Shown piece by piece: positions 21,885 through 32,319 of a DNA stretch of 49,184 bases; within the stretch, counting starts at the first letter, position 1, and the number at the start of each line of letters is the position of its first letter. The notes beneath the pieces are model-generated. The model made no database searches, had not been told where the DNA came from, and saw only the letters and a list, made by a program, of their open reading frames with translations. The DNA comes from Gymnopus androsaceus JB14 (Eukaryota; Basidiomycota; Agaricomycetes; Agaricales; Omphalotaceae), in the NCBI GenBank assembly GCA_009733575.1, contig ML769808.1, positions 1-49,184 on the forward strand, read 5' to 3'. The translations under genes were made by a program, and so were the position numbers.

Positions 21885-23027
21885 TCTGCCGATTCCACGT
21901 TCGTCAATGCTGGAATAATCACCGCAAGAAGGTTATCAAAGGAGGTGAGAATGATTATTGGAAGAATGATGTGCGAGACCACCTTCGGGACCTTGAAATG
22001 CGGTAAGTATCAAAATTCTTAAGCAATTCGACATGCTCATGCTTCTTTGAAAAGAATACTAGCTACGGTTGATCACTCAGTGGCCATAGAACTAATGGCT
22101 CGTTCATGGACATATCTCCATTCACTAACAGGTACACTGGCTGCAAAGGTTCCTGCAACAGGGGGGCTTTCTCATCTTTCTTATCTCAACAAGCAGCGGA
22201 TGTCGCTTCTTATGTGGCAGAGCTGGTCCGAATGGGGTCGTGTTGCAGCCTCTGTGGTTCTAAAAGTTCCAGCCCAGGACATCATCCCAACTGCCAACCA
22301 TCTCGAGTCTTTCAATGCGATCTTGAAACAAAAATACATCCGTTCTTGGCTGCACTCTGGCCACCGCCTGAGATTCGACGTTCTTATCATTGCTACTTGT
22401 TACCTGAATCATGCCCGGCATTTTCAAACGTAAACGTCAGCGAGATCATTGCCTCTGGCTCATTAGTCGGTTCAAAGACGCTGCTGGTGGAGCTAACTTG
22501 CTGGATATGCACAAACAACTCCAGGCTGAAAAGAAGGCGCTCGCTGCAAGGGCTCGTAGGGTTTGCTGGTGGACAGATGATCTCTCGACGACGCAACGGT
22601 CTGCCTCCAGGCCTAGTCCTGTTGTCCAAACCTCAGCTCTATTTCCTCAAGCTACGATTTGCCTCCGGACTCAGTTCTGGAGAACTGGATTCATCATACA
22701 CGCAGCCTGCTACAGTATCCTCGCGTACTTCATGCTATAGGGCGTAATTACCATATGCATATCCGCTACGATTTGCCAGATGTAAGAGTGATATCGTTTG
22801 ATAGGAAGTACCGGGACAACACTGTGAATGATTATATCATTCGACGCTGGCTCTTGAAGCCCTGCGCACTGTCCCAGACATCGAACAACAATAATTCTTT
22901 CTACGTGCACTGTTCTACATGTACTGTAGTGGGTAGTTTTCTCGGTGAAGTTTCTGCAGTAGCGTGTTGCTATGATCGCTATATATTTTCATGCATACAC
23001 GTTGCTTGTATACTTCCGGAATATTGA
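21885..23027 (+). pseudogene. MULE-type transposase relic with SWIM-like end
   Basis: The frame at 22047-22433 reads MWQSWSEWGRVAASVVLKVP then IIPTANHLESFNAILKQK and LHSGHRLRFDVLIIATC. It matches the C-terminal half of MULE/SWIM proteins widespread in Agaricomycetes (IPTTNHLESFN type). It continues in other frames with a helical stretch (CWWTDDLSTTQRSASR) and finally VHCSTCT and CIHVACILPEY, which look like the Cys-x-His core of a SWIM zinc finger. The DDE-containing N-terminal half is missing and the frame changes several times. Inside it, at about 22590-22690, are two reverse-complement copies of the LTR-type subrepeat, so a fragment of that repeat has landed in it. Confidence 0.65.
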
Positions 23028-23114
23028 GCGCTTCCTTCCTTCTATTTTCGATTCGGGAAATTGCCGGGCTTAATCGCACATCGCGTGGTAAATTCGCTCC
23101 TTTGTTTCGTCCCG

Positions 23115-23121
23115 TATAAAA
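23115..23121 (+). promoter_or_regulatory. TATA box of the second coiled-coil gene
   Basis: TATAAAA followed by GG lies 88 bp upstream of the ATG at 23203, with a pyrimidine-rich stretch between. It is the clearest core promoter in the window. Confidence 0.6.
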
Positions 23122-23202
23122 GGTGTAAATTACCATGCCCTTTCCGCTTTCTCCATCTTCTACCTACCATCCAAGTCATCCGCACTAGTCTCCGCCTATC
23201 TT

Positions 23203-24405
23203 ATGCTCATGCTAGGCCTGGATCCTAGCGTAGATCGCGCGCGCCTTAGTCAGGTTGAATGTGCGTTCTTTCAAACTCAGATTCCTTTCAACTTGTTTCT
23301 CACTGCAATTTTTAGCCACTGAGGTTGATGCTGCACGGGTATCAGCCACCCAACCTAAACGGCCACTTGAAGAAACCAATCAGGTTGAATGTGCGTTCTT
23401 TCAAACTTTACATTCCTTTCAACTTGTTTCTCACTGCACTTTTTAGCCACTGAGGTTGATGCTGCACGGGTATCAGCCCAACTTAAACGGCGACTTGAAG
23501 AAACCAACCATGACATGGAACCTACCCCCGTGAGTAACTGTCTATCACAAATAGTACTGATCTATTTACAACCGATCTGTATCTCTAGCGAGTTCGAATT
23601 CTGCAAAGGCCAGACCAGCGGCAGGATCGTCAAGAGCTTGAAGTGCTGGAGCGAGCTGTTCTGCTTTTGCAGGCAGAATCAGCGACCAAAGAGGTTCACG
23701 ACAACGATCTCTTCTTGCATGTATATCAACCTAACTTTTCTTTTCAGAAACAACTGGCAGACCATCGAGCGAAGCTCGAGCTTCTCGAGCTTCAAAACAA
23801 CAGCCTGAAGGTAAGATGCTCCATGCTTGCCGTTTTTTCTTTGAATCCAGCCTTTCCAGGAACAAGTGAACACTCTCACTAAGGAAGGATTTGATTTGCA
23901 CGCTATACTGGCCGCCTCTCAATCACAACAAGAAGAGATGAGCTCTATGCACAGTTCTGTTGCTGTAAGATAACCATATCTATCAACTCTCATTACTCGA
24001 GCTCACGGCCAGTTTTTCAGGCACATCTTTTGGAGCTCCAAGTACGCTTTTATTCTTGTTTCCTCGATGAAAGCTGACGGCACGGTCATCAGGGGAAAGT
24101 CGGCCTTGGTAATGAACAAGTGCACTGTCTTCAGCAATCCCTTGAGCAGATGAAGGGCGAGAGAGACTACTTCAAGGTGAGACATGAGTATTCATTCTTC
24201 ATTGCTGGAGCTGACACTTGTGCCTCAGGAACAGCTCGGAAATCCTGTTCCTCTACAGCAACTGTCTTCTCTTAGTGCAAAGCTCACGAACCTTCGAAGG
24301 GTAATGCACGAGGGTGGCAGGGCGCTTGATGAGTGCATTGCTGCACTTGAGCTAAAACCTGGGGAACAGCTCAGTGAAACCAAGGCAGCATGCGTTATTT
24401 TTTAG
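23203..24405 (+). CDS. Small coiled-coil protein, nine phase-0 exons, CaaX-like end
   Basis: Nine exons, every one a whole number of codons: 23203-23253, 23324-23383, 23455-23529, 23589-23693, 23748-23810, 23860-23964, 24021-24041, 24093-24176 and 24229-24405, for 246 aa. Almost the whole protein is predicted coiled coil (for example LEVLERAVLLLQAESATKE, KQLADHRAKLELLELQNN, EQVHCLQQSLEQMKGERD). Exons 2 and 3 are tandem duplicates (VDAARVSATQPKRPLEETNQ and VDAARVSAQLKRRLEETNH), and the end of exon 1 (VDRARLSQ) resembles them. The C-terminus is CVIF, which fits a CaaX prenylation signal, but may be chance. I recognise no family. Gene architecture matches the coiled-coil genes at 15.3-17.0 and 35.5-42.4 kb. 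Confidence 0.65.
23254..23514 (+). repeat. Tandem duplication of an intron-exon unit (2 x ~130 bp)
   Basis: Units 23254-23383 and 23384-23514 each contain a full intron (starting GTTGAATGTGCG) and the following exon start. They differ at about ten positions and a 3-base gap. Both copies keep their splice sites, so both exons can be used. Confidence 0.85.
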
Positions 24406-24600
24406 ATTGACCTTTGCAGAGCACTCAAAGTAGTCAAATACAATTCCATCGTTCACGAAGTTCCTTGATTGTGTCAAAAAAAAGTTGTGATTTCTGTGTC
24501 GAGTGTAAGAAGGTGGCCATCAAGATCTTCGAACCCGGGGATGCATCATGGCTCGCAGTTTGGTGGTCCCATTGCTTGACATGAGCCAGTGACAGAATCG

Positions 24601-24879
24601 TCAGAGACTTTCGTCTTCCGACAATGGAAATATTGGATGTTCTCCCGCTTCTGCAATCTTTGTGCTTGCAAAGACGCTGATAAAGTACTTCATCAGTAGC
24701 GTGGTGCAAGAAAATCGGGGGACTTACAGAGATGCTCCTCGACCCATGCAAACGGCAAACATGTACTTGTACGAACCCCTTCTCGCACGATCCCTACATC
24801 TCGCAAAATGTTCCGGCACCTCATCGCGATTGTTTTGCTTCAGATAAGTAACGACAATGCTTATCGCACCCTGCTGCAT
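24601..24879 (-). CDS. Small two-exon hypothetical protein
   Basis: Exons 24879-24728 and 24676-24601 join across a 51-bp intron (GTAAGT...TATCAG, phase 2) and encode 75 aa starting MQQGAISIVVTYLKQNNRDE. The protein is mixed helical with a basic central part (CRDRARRGSYKYMF) and no recognisable domain. It converges on the coiled-coil gene that ends at 24405. The clean intron is the main support; it could be a remnant or a chance model. Confidence 0.35.
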
Positions 24880-25960
24880 TGGGCTCTGAAGAAAGAGGGA
24901 GTAACGGCGGAGTAATTCTGATTGAGGTCGTACGGAGAGCGCTTTGGGGGTTTCGCGCGAGGATATAATTTGGCCGGAGAGGGCTTGGTTTTACGAGCAG
25001 GAGAAGACAATGTTAAGTTGAAGATGATGAGATGGAAGTGTTTGAGCGACGGGTTTTTGTACTCTGGGAGGCCAAAGCGAAATCGGTCTCAGTCTATTGT
25101 TTACTGTAAAGTATGAGGGAGCCCGGCTTGTATAGATTGGACGTATTGGAAAGTCCGGCGACCTAGGAGAGAAACGTATCAGCTACAATATGGTGGCAAG
25201 AACGATAGTTATATTCGTACTCTGAACTGCCTAGTCCATATATGTGTCGGTGCCTAAACGTCGACCATCTACTTGTTAATAAATAATTACCGGAAATTAT
25301 GAGTGTCACTGATTCCGAAAGCGTGATATTCCAAGACAAAACTTCGTGATATCCTTGCTAGAAGTCCTTGGTGCTTTTGTTAAATAATCGGAGTTCATTG
25401 TATATACATCAAGATACAAGTAAGTACATGGCTTTTATTGAGAAGGGACAATATATACAATGATAAGTATAAAGAATGACACTACTTACTTAGGGCTTGA
25501 CAATGCTACGTGAACATATGCGAAACGATGGGGACCGGTTTTGTGATGTCGCTACATTGATGAGTAGTTGAATAGGTATGGTGCAAGAGACGCGCAGAGC
25601 CATAACTAGTACTAGTACTAGCATAAGCGAAACCAGTAAGTACGGCGTTTTCCAGTGAGCACAAAGTATTGGGCATTTCATGTAAGCAGATAATAGCACA
25701 TGTATAATACTCAAATTCTTCGCGAGCTTCTGGGCAGAGAAATCTATTGCACTGTACACATCCATCATGCAGAGTACATAGCAGGAGATACAGTATAGTA
25801 CATACGATGAGCTGGACACACGAGTCACATGACGCAAGATGGTCCAACTCGAGCCCATATCTCGAACCTCCAAAACACCTCTCCCACTCCGCCCTCTCTC
25901 TCATCCCTGAACGCGGTAGTCCTGTCGCCGGAAGGTTACCTCATTCCACATCAATCATAG
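24880..25960. other. Intergenic stretch, no gene seen
   Basis: Open frames near 25.5-25.9 kb on the minus strand overlap each other in different frames and lack domain features. A short ACTAGT tandem (about 25607-25623) is present. This is probably 5' and 3' flanking DNA of neighbouring genes. Confidence 0.4.
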
Positions 25961-28023
25961 TTAAAGCCTGTAGTTCAACGTCTTCAAGAAACTCCTCCAT
26001 CCTTTTAATTTTGGTCCAGGTTGATAGCAGACACGTGTGGAGATTCTCTCGCATTCTGCAGAGAGAATTCGACTTCCACCCAATAGGAGAATCACAAAGG
26101 TGCAGATTGGAATTTCCTGGGGGTGATTTTTCTCGGCAATAGTAATCCATTCTGCATTGTCTGATCCAATGATTGGAACTCCGAGTCCTCCATGCCAATT
26201 CGGTTTTCCCTGCTGCACTGCTTTAGCATACCTAGTAGCTTGAACTTTTGCCGCCTCCAAGAGCTCCCCTACTCGATAGGAATTCTGACGTGATGTTTGG
26301 CCCTTCTTCCCAGGAGGAAAATAACTAGAATACAAAATCTTCTCCGGGGATGGACTGTTCTTGAGTTGTTCGGCTGTAACGCCTATGAATCGGTCCAACG
26401 CAAGATTTTTGAGCTCCACAATGAAGTAGGTTTCATTTGTGATTATAAATAAATCTGCAAACCCCTCTCCCTTGTTGAATACGGCGACTTCCATCGCGAC
26501 ATCAAATTCAGGAAAGAGCCACTTCAAGGAAAACTGTAAAGTTTCCTCGAATTTCAGTGATGCGGCTCTGGTTGAAAATTGTTGGAGATATCTCGAAACT
26601 CTATCAATGATGAGTTCGACGTTGAAGTTTATGGGATGCCTTTCAAGCTTAAAAATAAAATCATCAATCAACTGCAATTGATTGTTCAACAGCCACATGA
26701 ACACCACATACGTTTTTTAACAAGGCGGTATAGGGAATATAGCCCGGCTCGAGCTCGGAAGATGCATTATAAACAAGAGTGGCTTTATAAAAGCCAAAGT
26801 CGACCAGAAGTGACGTAAGAAGAGCTGGGGTAAGGTTGTTGTCGTCCAGTAGATGTGCCGGATGGATAGGATGTCGGTTCCAGGCAAGAACGTTAACAAG
26901 ATGAAAGTTGTCCATGTTCTCGAATTTAGCCGCAATAAAATTGCGTATTAATTTAGCAACATCGAAGTGTTGAGCCGGCGCCGTCGCCACAGGTGGGATG
27001 ATGCGGTCCATGCTAGAGTTGCTAGAGTACTCATTCTCCAGATGATGGAGAACCTCGCGCGGATAGTAGACCGAATCTGACACCCCCCCTTCCTGATAAT
27101 GTACCGTGTACTCTCGGCACTTTTTTCTCAGCCGAGCAGCAATGGCATCGATATCCTCGTTAGATTGCGCACAAAACATCTCTTGCACAAGGATGTGCAC
27201 ATTGTGGGAGCTGAATCCAAATAGCGATTTTAACGCAGCCTTGTTTGTCAGATCCTGCAAAGGAATCCCAGAGAAGAGGGTATCAGGGCCACAACAGGTT
27301 CCAAACATGTATACCCTATTCTGGCTTATCCCTCCCAAGTGATCACCATGGAGCAGATATTTACTTAACTGCTGGAAGAAAAACCGGAGATTTCCTATGG
27401 TGCGATGTAGAGTAGGTTTGAGAGCTCGGCACCAAGCAACAATTGCCATATCGTCGAACGAGTCGATGATACAAATTAAAGGGACTCGGAGTTTAACCAC
27501 ATATTTCTGAGAAAAAAAAATCAGCTCCTTCAATTGAGCATGCAGATCACCATACCATAAGTTCCGGAATCGCCTCTCTCCAGCCCTTTTGGTGAATCTG
27601 GTTTGAAAGTTCATTTGCCCCTTTGACATCCACTCCCAACACCTTTGCATACTTGGTGATAAATATCTCCACACCTGAGAGCACCCGACTAGGCAAATCC
27701 AATGCCAATTGGGAGGGTTCATTCATGAACAAAAAATCAAAGGCCAGAACAAGACTACTCCTCGAATAAGGGAATCGGGGAATCTCAGTACGCCACAATT
27801 GATCGTATTCTGAAACTAGCTTGTCGTAGCTAGATGATAGCATTGTGATCACCGAACTCCTTCCTAAGCCTGGGGGGCTGTTGATAATGTAGAGCCTTCC
27901 AGCGGGGAGTCCATGAAGGAAAAGGTATGGATCAGCGGACCCAAAGACGATCCAAACTGTAGCTCGAGGAAAGGGCTCTATCATAGCGCTGATCCCCCGT
28001 CTTTCTATAGGAGATTTGATCAT
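25961..28023 (-). CDS. AAA-ATPase-like protein fused to a PD-(D/E)XK nuclease
   Basis: Three phase-0 exons (28023-27556, 27506-26712, 26671-25961) give 657 aa. The N-terminal ~400 residues resemble the AAA-ATPase_like family (PF09820). A P-loop-like motif SPPGLGRSS at residues 49-57 has Arg where the Walker A Lys belongs, and a Walker B-like ICIIDSFDD lies near 167-175 with Ser instead of the catalytic Glu. The C-terminal part (about 430-590) resembles the nuclease domain that follows this ATPase in bacteria (PF08011, PDDEXK_9). It keeps a Glu-rich helix, Asp494 in GFADLFI and the E-x-K pair 507-509 in YFIVELKN. So the nuclease motif is intact while the ATPase looks degenerate. The last exon ends in NYRL. 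Fungal forms were probably acquired from bacteria; function is unknown. A paralogue lacking the nuclease lies at 33.4-34.8 kb. Confidence 0.7.
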
Positions 28024-28578
28024 GATTGTCGACCGTGAGATTCAGAGATCATGCGCCAATCCTAAGGTACAGGTAACAGCGCGTACAGTCACACATGGAC
28101 GGCAAGTCTTGTCACGCTCGCCTCAATACCGCCGAAGTTCGGTTTTATACTAGCTATGTCTATATTTGGTAGCATGGATGGTTTACATTAATTCATCACT
28201 GCATGGTTGATTATTATATTGTGTGCAATAGCTGTGGCCTAAAAAATAAGAGGGAGAAGACTTACAGCGCTTTCGGGAAAACTTGGCATTACCATTAATT
28301 TTTTCATAAATAATTATTGCGTAATCCCCATTGAATCCGCAGTCGGAGGTGATTCCCGGCCTTCCGCACGCTGCACACACACGAAGTCAGACGAAGTCTT
28401 TGCTGGTTTTCAACTAGCGGAATGAGACAGCACACCCATACAATATGCTGTTGATTCTGAGGCAAAATTAAATCCGCCCTTTTTCCGTTGTAAGCGCCCA
28501 AATACACCGGTGCGCGCTCCCGCTTACCTCATGCGCTCCCCTGCCTCGCGCACGCCACTTTCCTTTCAGCTTACTACC
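28024..28578. other. Intergenic stretch between divergent genes
   Basis: No gene seen. It separates the AAA/nuclease gene (-) from the dioxygenase-like gene (+) and must hold both promoters. Short minus-strand open frames at 28.2-28.5 kb have no features. Confidence 0.4.
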
Positions 28579-30549
28579 ATGGGCAAACGGCCGAATCGCA
28601 TTGTAAGCAGGGCACCGGACCCAGGTAAGTTCATAGCATATAAAGTACTTTATTACCTGCTGATTGCTTCGGTTTAGTATTGCAATTTCTCGAAAAGGCC
28701 AAAAACCAGCACATCTTCGAGAAGCTGGCTAGCCATGATACCTTTGACTCAGATGTTGCTGCAGGCCTCCTTAGTACTATTCGGGCCAATATATCTGATA
28801 TTTCAGATGTGAGTTTATATTACAAAAACTGCCTCTATGCTGTTTAACCTGTGGTGACATATGTAGTGGGATACTTTTTTCAAAAGAGCCACCCGAGTAG
28901 CATCTTTACTGCCTGATCCAAAGCCAGTCATTCACCTCCGGCAATTTATGCGCCATGTAAGAGCTCGGAAATCTCAAAACGAATCTGCTTCGCATCGTCA
29001 AAAGCGCAAATTGGTATGTGCTTGATGTAAAATTCCAAATAGCCCCATTCTTCTACTCTAATAGGTTTCTGAACTCGGTATACGGACAAATTCATATATC
29101 ATCCATGATATTTTGGAACATAAACCTGGAACTCCGAAATTTACAGTGATCTGGCGCGAACGAACTAGCAACAACCGAAACATTAAAACCCGCTTCTATA
29201 TGAGTGAGAACTCTACTAGCAAACATCATGGTGTGTCCAAACATGTCAGTTTGGATGACTATGACATGGAGAGATTGGACAAAAGCAACTCGTTTATAGT
29301 TCTCTCTGGTAGCCCTAAAGGTAATTATTTATTCTTTTCTTTCTTCCTAGCATTTCTCACTGCACCAAGATTATACAGTAGAGATGATTGTTGTTCGAGG
29401 TGTTGCCATGGGATGTGCCTATTCCCAAGGTTTAACGAAGTTTCTTGTCGAGGCAGTAGATGCAGCTGTCAATTACCGTCGCAATGTTCGGGTACAGTAT
29501 CTACTTTAATCATGGACTGTTCTACTTACTATTAACTGATATTATCCTGTCAGCCTACTCATATGGGTACAATGAATCAGGCTGGACTTAATATGGGACC
29601 AAGACATGCTCGGGTTTTTGGCCGTGCAGTTTCATACACAAAGAAGTTAACGAAGGAGAGAATGGTCGAACATGACAATGATATTATCGGTGCTAGCTCT
29701 CTTATATGGTCTATTGCTCAAGCAGTTCTACCAAAAGATGTCATGCAAGTGATCTATGATATTCTTTCAGCTGAAGGACTGCCAACACTCCAAACCCGGA
29801 ATATTGCTCCTGCATCAGCAGAACCTGGGTGATCCCACAGCAAGGTCCCCCTCTGTACAGAACTGGACAGCTCTGTGGCTTCTGTGGATTGTATTGGGGC
29901 TTCTGTACAGTGCTGTACAGCAACCCACAGCAATCCACAGCAATCCACAGCAATCCACAGTTCACCCAGGTTCTGCTGATGTGGTGAGCTCTATTTATTT
30001 CATTGTATTCACACCTGACAGCCATATATAGGTGCAGGATTTACATTTCATGTCAATGGTACCAGCTACATTTTTCCATACAATGGCCGAGCTCCACCAG
30101 AAATTCATGTCAGTAAAGCTTACGGAGCGTATGTTGGCATTCTACTAAGTATTCTGTTTGATCTGTTACTTATACATGTTTTTCGGGTTAGTCCAGTTCA
30201 TTGGGACCATACATTCTGCAAATATGCACTTGCATACATTGCTGATCGTGCTATTGACTCATCTCATCCAGATCGCCAGGGTCCGGATGCACTTTCTCCT
30301 GACATTGGGGGGAATTATGTTGATACACAGCTTGGCGTCACTGTTGAATCTGCACCAGGGACACTCATTCTTTTTCAACCCAGCGAGCGACATGGTACCA
30401 CTATATCCTATGGTGCCTGTAATTATGGCTATGCCATCACTTTCTCTCGTAGACTCATTGATGGTTACCAGGAGCTCTCTGATGAGGCAAAAGCTGAGTA
30501 TTTTATAAAACCTATGGATTCTAATGAAGAGGGAGTAGTGTATGAGTAG
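28579..30549 (+). pseudogene. Candidate 2OG-Fe(II) dioxygenase-like gene interrupted by a MITE
   Basis: At least eight exons can be followed from MGKRPNRIVSRAPDP (28579) to the stop at 30547-30549. The N-terminal half is helical with a basic segment (ARKSQNESASHRQKRKL). The middle part (HFSLHQDYTVEMIVVRGVAM and GLNMGPRHARVFGRAVSYTK) is unrecognised. The last exons look like a double-stranded beta-helix oxygenase: a possible H-x-D in PVHWDHTFCKY, then GGNYVDTQLGVTVESAPGTL, LFQPSERHGTT and ITFSRRLIDGY, giving a distal His and an Arg that could bind 2-oxoglutarate. TET/JBP-like or related fungal oxygenases are the nearest idea, but this is inference. A 163-bp inverted-repeat element at 29816-29978 brings an in-frame stop just before the oxygenase part. 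Confidence 0.5.
29816..29978. mobile_element. 163-bp MITE with 17-bp terminal inverted repeats
   Basis: It starts CAGCAGAACCTGGGTGA and ends with the exact reverse complement (29962-29978), flanked by AT on both sides (29814-29815, 29979-29980), a possible 2-bp target duplication. Inside are a 10-bp tandem (CAATCCACAG, three copies) and a short palindrome around CTGTACAG. It lies inside an exon of the oxygenase-like gene. Removing the element with one AT would rejoin the exon in frame. No coding capacity. Confidence 0.85.
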
Positions 30550-30700
30550 TACATATTGCATTCCTGTTTTTCTTTTATCTTTGCATTAATGTACATATAC
30601 ATCGCACAGAAAAAAAGATTAAATATAGAGCAATGATAAAACAGACAGTTAGTACATTAATAACAGAGTTAGTCTATAGATAATCATCACTTTAGTTTAT

Positions 30701-30795
30701 GGCACGCACAGGAATCGAACACAGCTGGTCAGCTATCACAGGAAGGCCTGACCTTAATCCAGAGTCGGCGCCTGCAACCACTAAGCTATGCAGAT
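30701..30795 (-). ncRNA. tRNA-like sequence (degenerate tRNA or tRNA-derived SINE)
   Basis: On the minus strand an A-box match (TAGCTTAGTGG) and a near B-box (TGTTCGATTCC) are spaced as in a class II tRNA or one with an intron. A D-stem (GCTT/AGGC) and a strong 6-bp hairpin (GGTCAG/CTGACC) in the variable position can be drawn. The acceptor and T stems do not pair, so an active tRNA is unlikely. Confidence 0.35.
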
Positions 30796-30915
30796 ATTGT
30801 TACAATAGGATGTTAATAGAGTTATATACCTACCAATAAGATCCATTAGTAATGGTATAAAATTGGTATCGTCTAGTGTATGAGCTTCTATATAAACTAT
30901 GAGCTGTCGTATATA

Positions 30916-31320
30916 CTACATAGTCCAGCCTTCTTCGTCATGTGCATTAGGGTACACCTTGATGTACTCCATGACCCGTTCCCCAGCAGCCTGATTAACA
31001 AATTTTTTAATCCGCTCAACAACCAGTGAAACTCGCCCGCATAGGACCTCCCTGCACTCTCACCTCATAGCTGTAAAACTGGGTTCATCTTCCACCTTTT
31101 CCTTTACTAAAATCTTGACCTGACGCATGCAGCCCCGCGTCGGGACGCCAAATTCGAAAGCATAAAACAGCTTTTGCGTTCTGTTAAAGTCGTAAGTCGA
31201 GACTGGATATCGTGTATTTCAGGGCATCAGGACATTGCATGTGCTGGGCAATATCGCCAAGAGCAAGAAACTCGTCGGTGCTGCGATGATTTGGAGCCTT
31301 CCACCCTCTATAGCAGCATG
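30916..31320 (-). pseudogene. Gene relic, possibly the end of a BTB-like protein
   Basis: Read on the minus strand, three coding-like blocks lie in different frames: STDEFLALGDIAQHMQCPDA with KYTISSLDLRL, then FYAFEFGVPTRGCMRQVKIL, then ERIKKFVNQAAGERVMEYIK ending at a stop (30916-30918). The first block resembles the helical part after the BTB fold in fungal BTB/POZ proteins. The frame breaks indicate decay. It abuts the LTR-like repeat at 31416. Confidence 0.35.
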
Positions 31321-31416
31321 TAAGTGGATATTATACTAGAATACTGCTGTCGAAAACTCACATATGAAAAACAAAGCTACAAAGTGCATCGAGAGATTCA
31401 CCCTCAACTGATTCGC

Positions 31417-32309
31417 TGGTTAGTATGTAGTGTCGAATTCTGTAAAGCCTCTCTTTGAATGTCATGTTTGCATTAGTAAAAATCTGACATTCAGGACTGA
31501 GCCCGGAGGCAATCGTTCGGTTATGAGAGGCGGATATACTATCATGTATGAAGAACCTAGCGTTCTAGGACGAAGCCATGAGGCAGATCATAGGCTAGGT
31601 AAATTTATCAAGATACGAGGAAATTGAACATAGCGCTCCAGGAGCGCAGGCCAGAGAGAGTTGTCGAAATACAACAGGATGCGTATGGATCTAGCGCTCC
31701 AGGACTGAGCTCAGAGGCAAATCGTTATTCATGAACCTAGCGCTCCAAGGCTGAGCTCGGAAGCAGATCAATATATTAAAAAGGAGTAGATTGAGAAAAC
31801 TTACCCTTCACTCCAGTTGCACATTTACGACTTCTTGAGCGCGACGGCGGCAAGGATGAGCATCGTTATTCGTCAGGCTATTCAAAAATTGGATCTAGCG
31901 CTCCAAGGCTGAGCTCGGAAGCAGATCATCGTGTTTGTGAGGCCGTCAGGCTATTAGAATAATAAAGCTCTCCAGAAACAAATCGATATTCGATATGCTA
32001 TCTAGTGCTCCAAGGCTGAGCCTGGAGACAAACCGTCACTCGACATGCTATCAAAATCTAGTACCCCGAAGACTGAGCCTGGAGGCAGATCGTTAGGTTA
32101 TAAAGGGGAGGAGATTGACAGAAGTTACCCTGCGCTCAAGTTGCACACTTACGACTTCTTGAGCGCAACTGGGTGGGATGGTGGTGGTGGTAAGAAGAAG
32201 AAGTGACGTGAAGAAAAATCTGGCGATTGATGGTCGGACATTGCGGGCCGAATGATGCTTACAAAGCGTCGGGACCCCGATGCTTAGTAAGTCGTAGTTG
32301 AGCAGAGCA
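31417..32309 (-). mobile_element. LTR-like repeat, most complete copy (~893 bp)
   Basis: On the minus strand it would run from TGCTCTGC (32309) to CTAACCA (31417), with TG...CA ends. It includes the 32-bp palindrome (32259-32290), a CCACCATCCC-type run, and about nine degenerate subrepeats with the core CTAGCGCTCCAAGGCTGAGC spaced 45-70 bp apart between 31.49 and 32.09 kb. A Ty3/gypsy pol-like relic lies directly on its upstream side (32.32-32.66 kb), where internal sequence should precede a 3' LTR, and an A-rich AACCAAAAG precedes the first base. A solo repeat of another class remains possible. Confidence 0.6.
32259..32290. repeat. 32-bp palindrome, copy 4
   Basis: Inverse orientation relative to copy 1, inside the LTR-like repeat 19 bp from its presumed 5' end. 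Confidence 0.8.
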
Positions 32310-32319
32310 CTTTTGGTTA

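Noticed and set aside
25490..25904. Two overlapping ~130-codon minus-strand frames
   Set aside because: They overlap in different frames, have no domain, and lie in an AT-rich flank; likely chance.
29741..30031. Open frames through the MITE
   Set aside because: They arise from the internal CAATCCACAG tandem and the inverted repeats, not from coding sequence.
1..32310. Starship-type giant element
   Set aside because: No tyrosine recombinase (captain) gene is visible at either edge, and Starships are known from Pezizomycotina rather than mushrooms.
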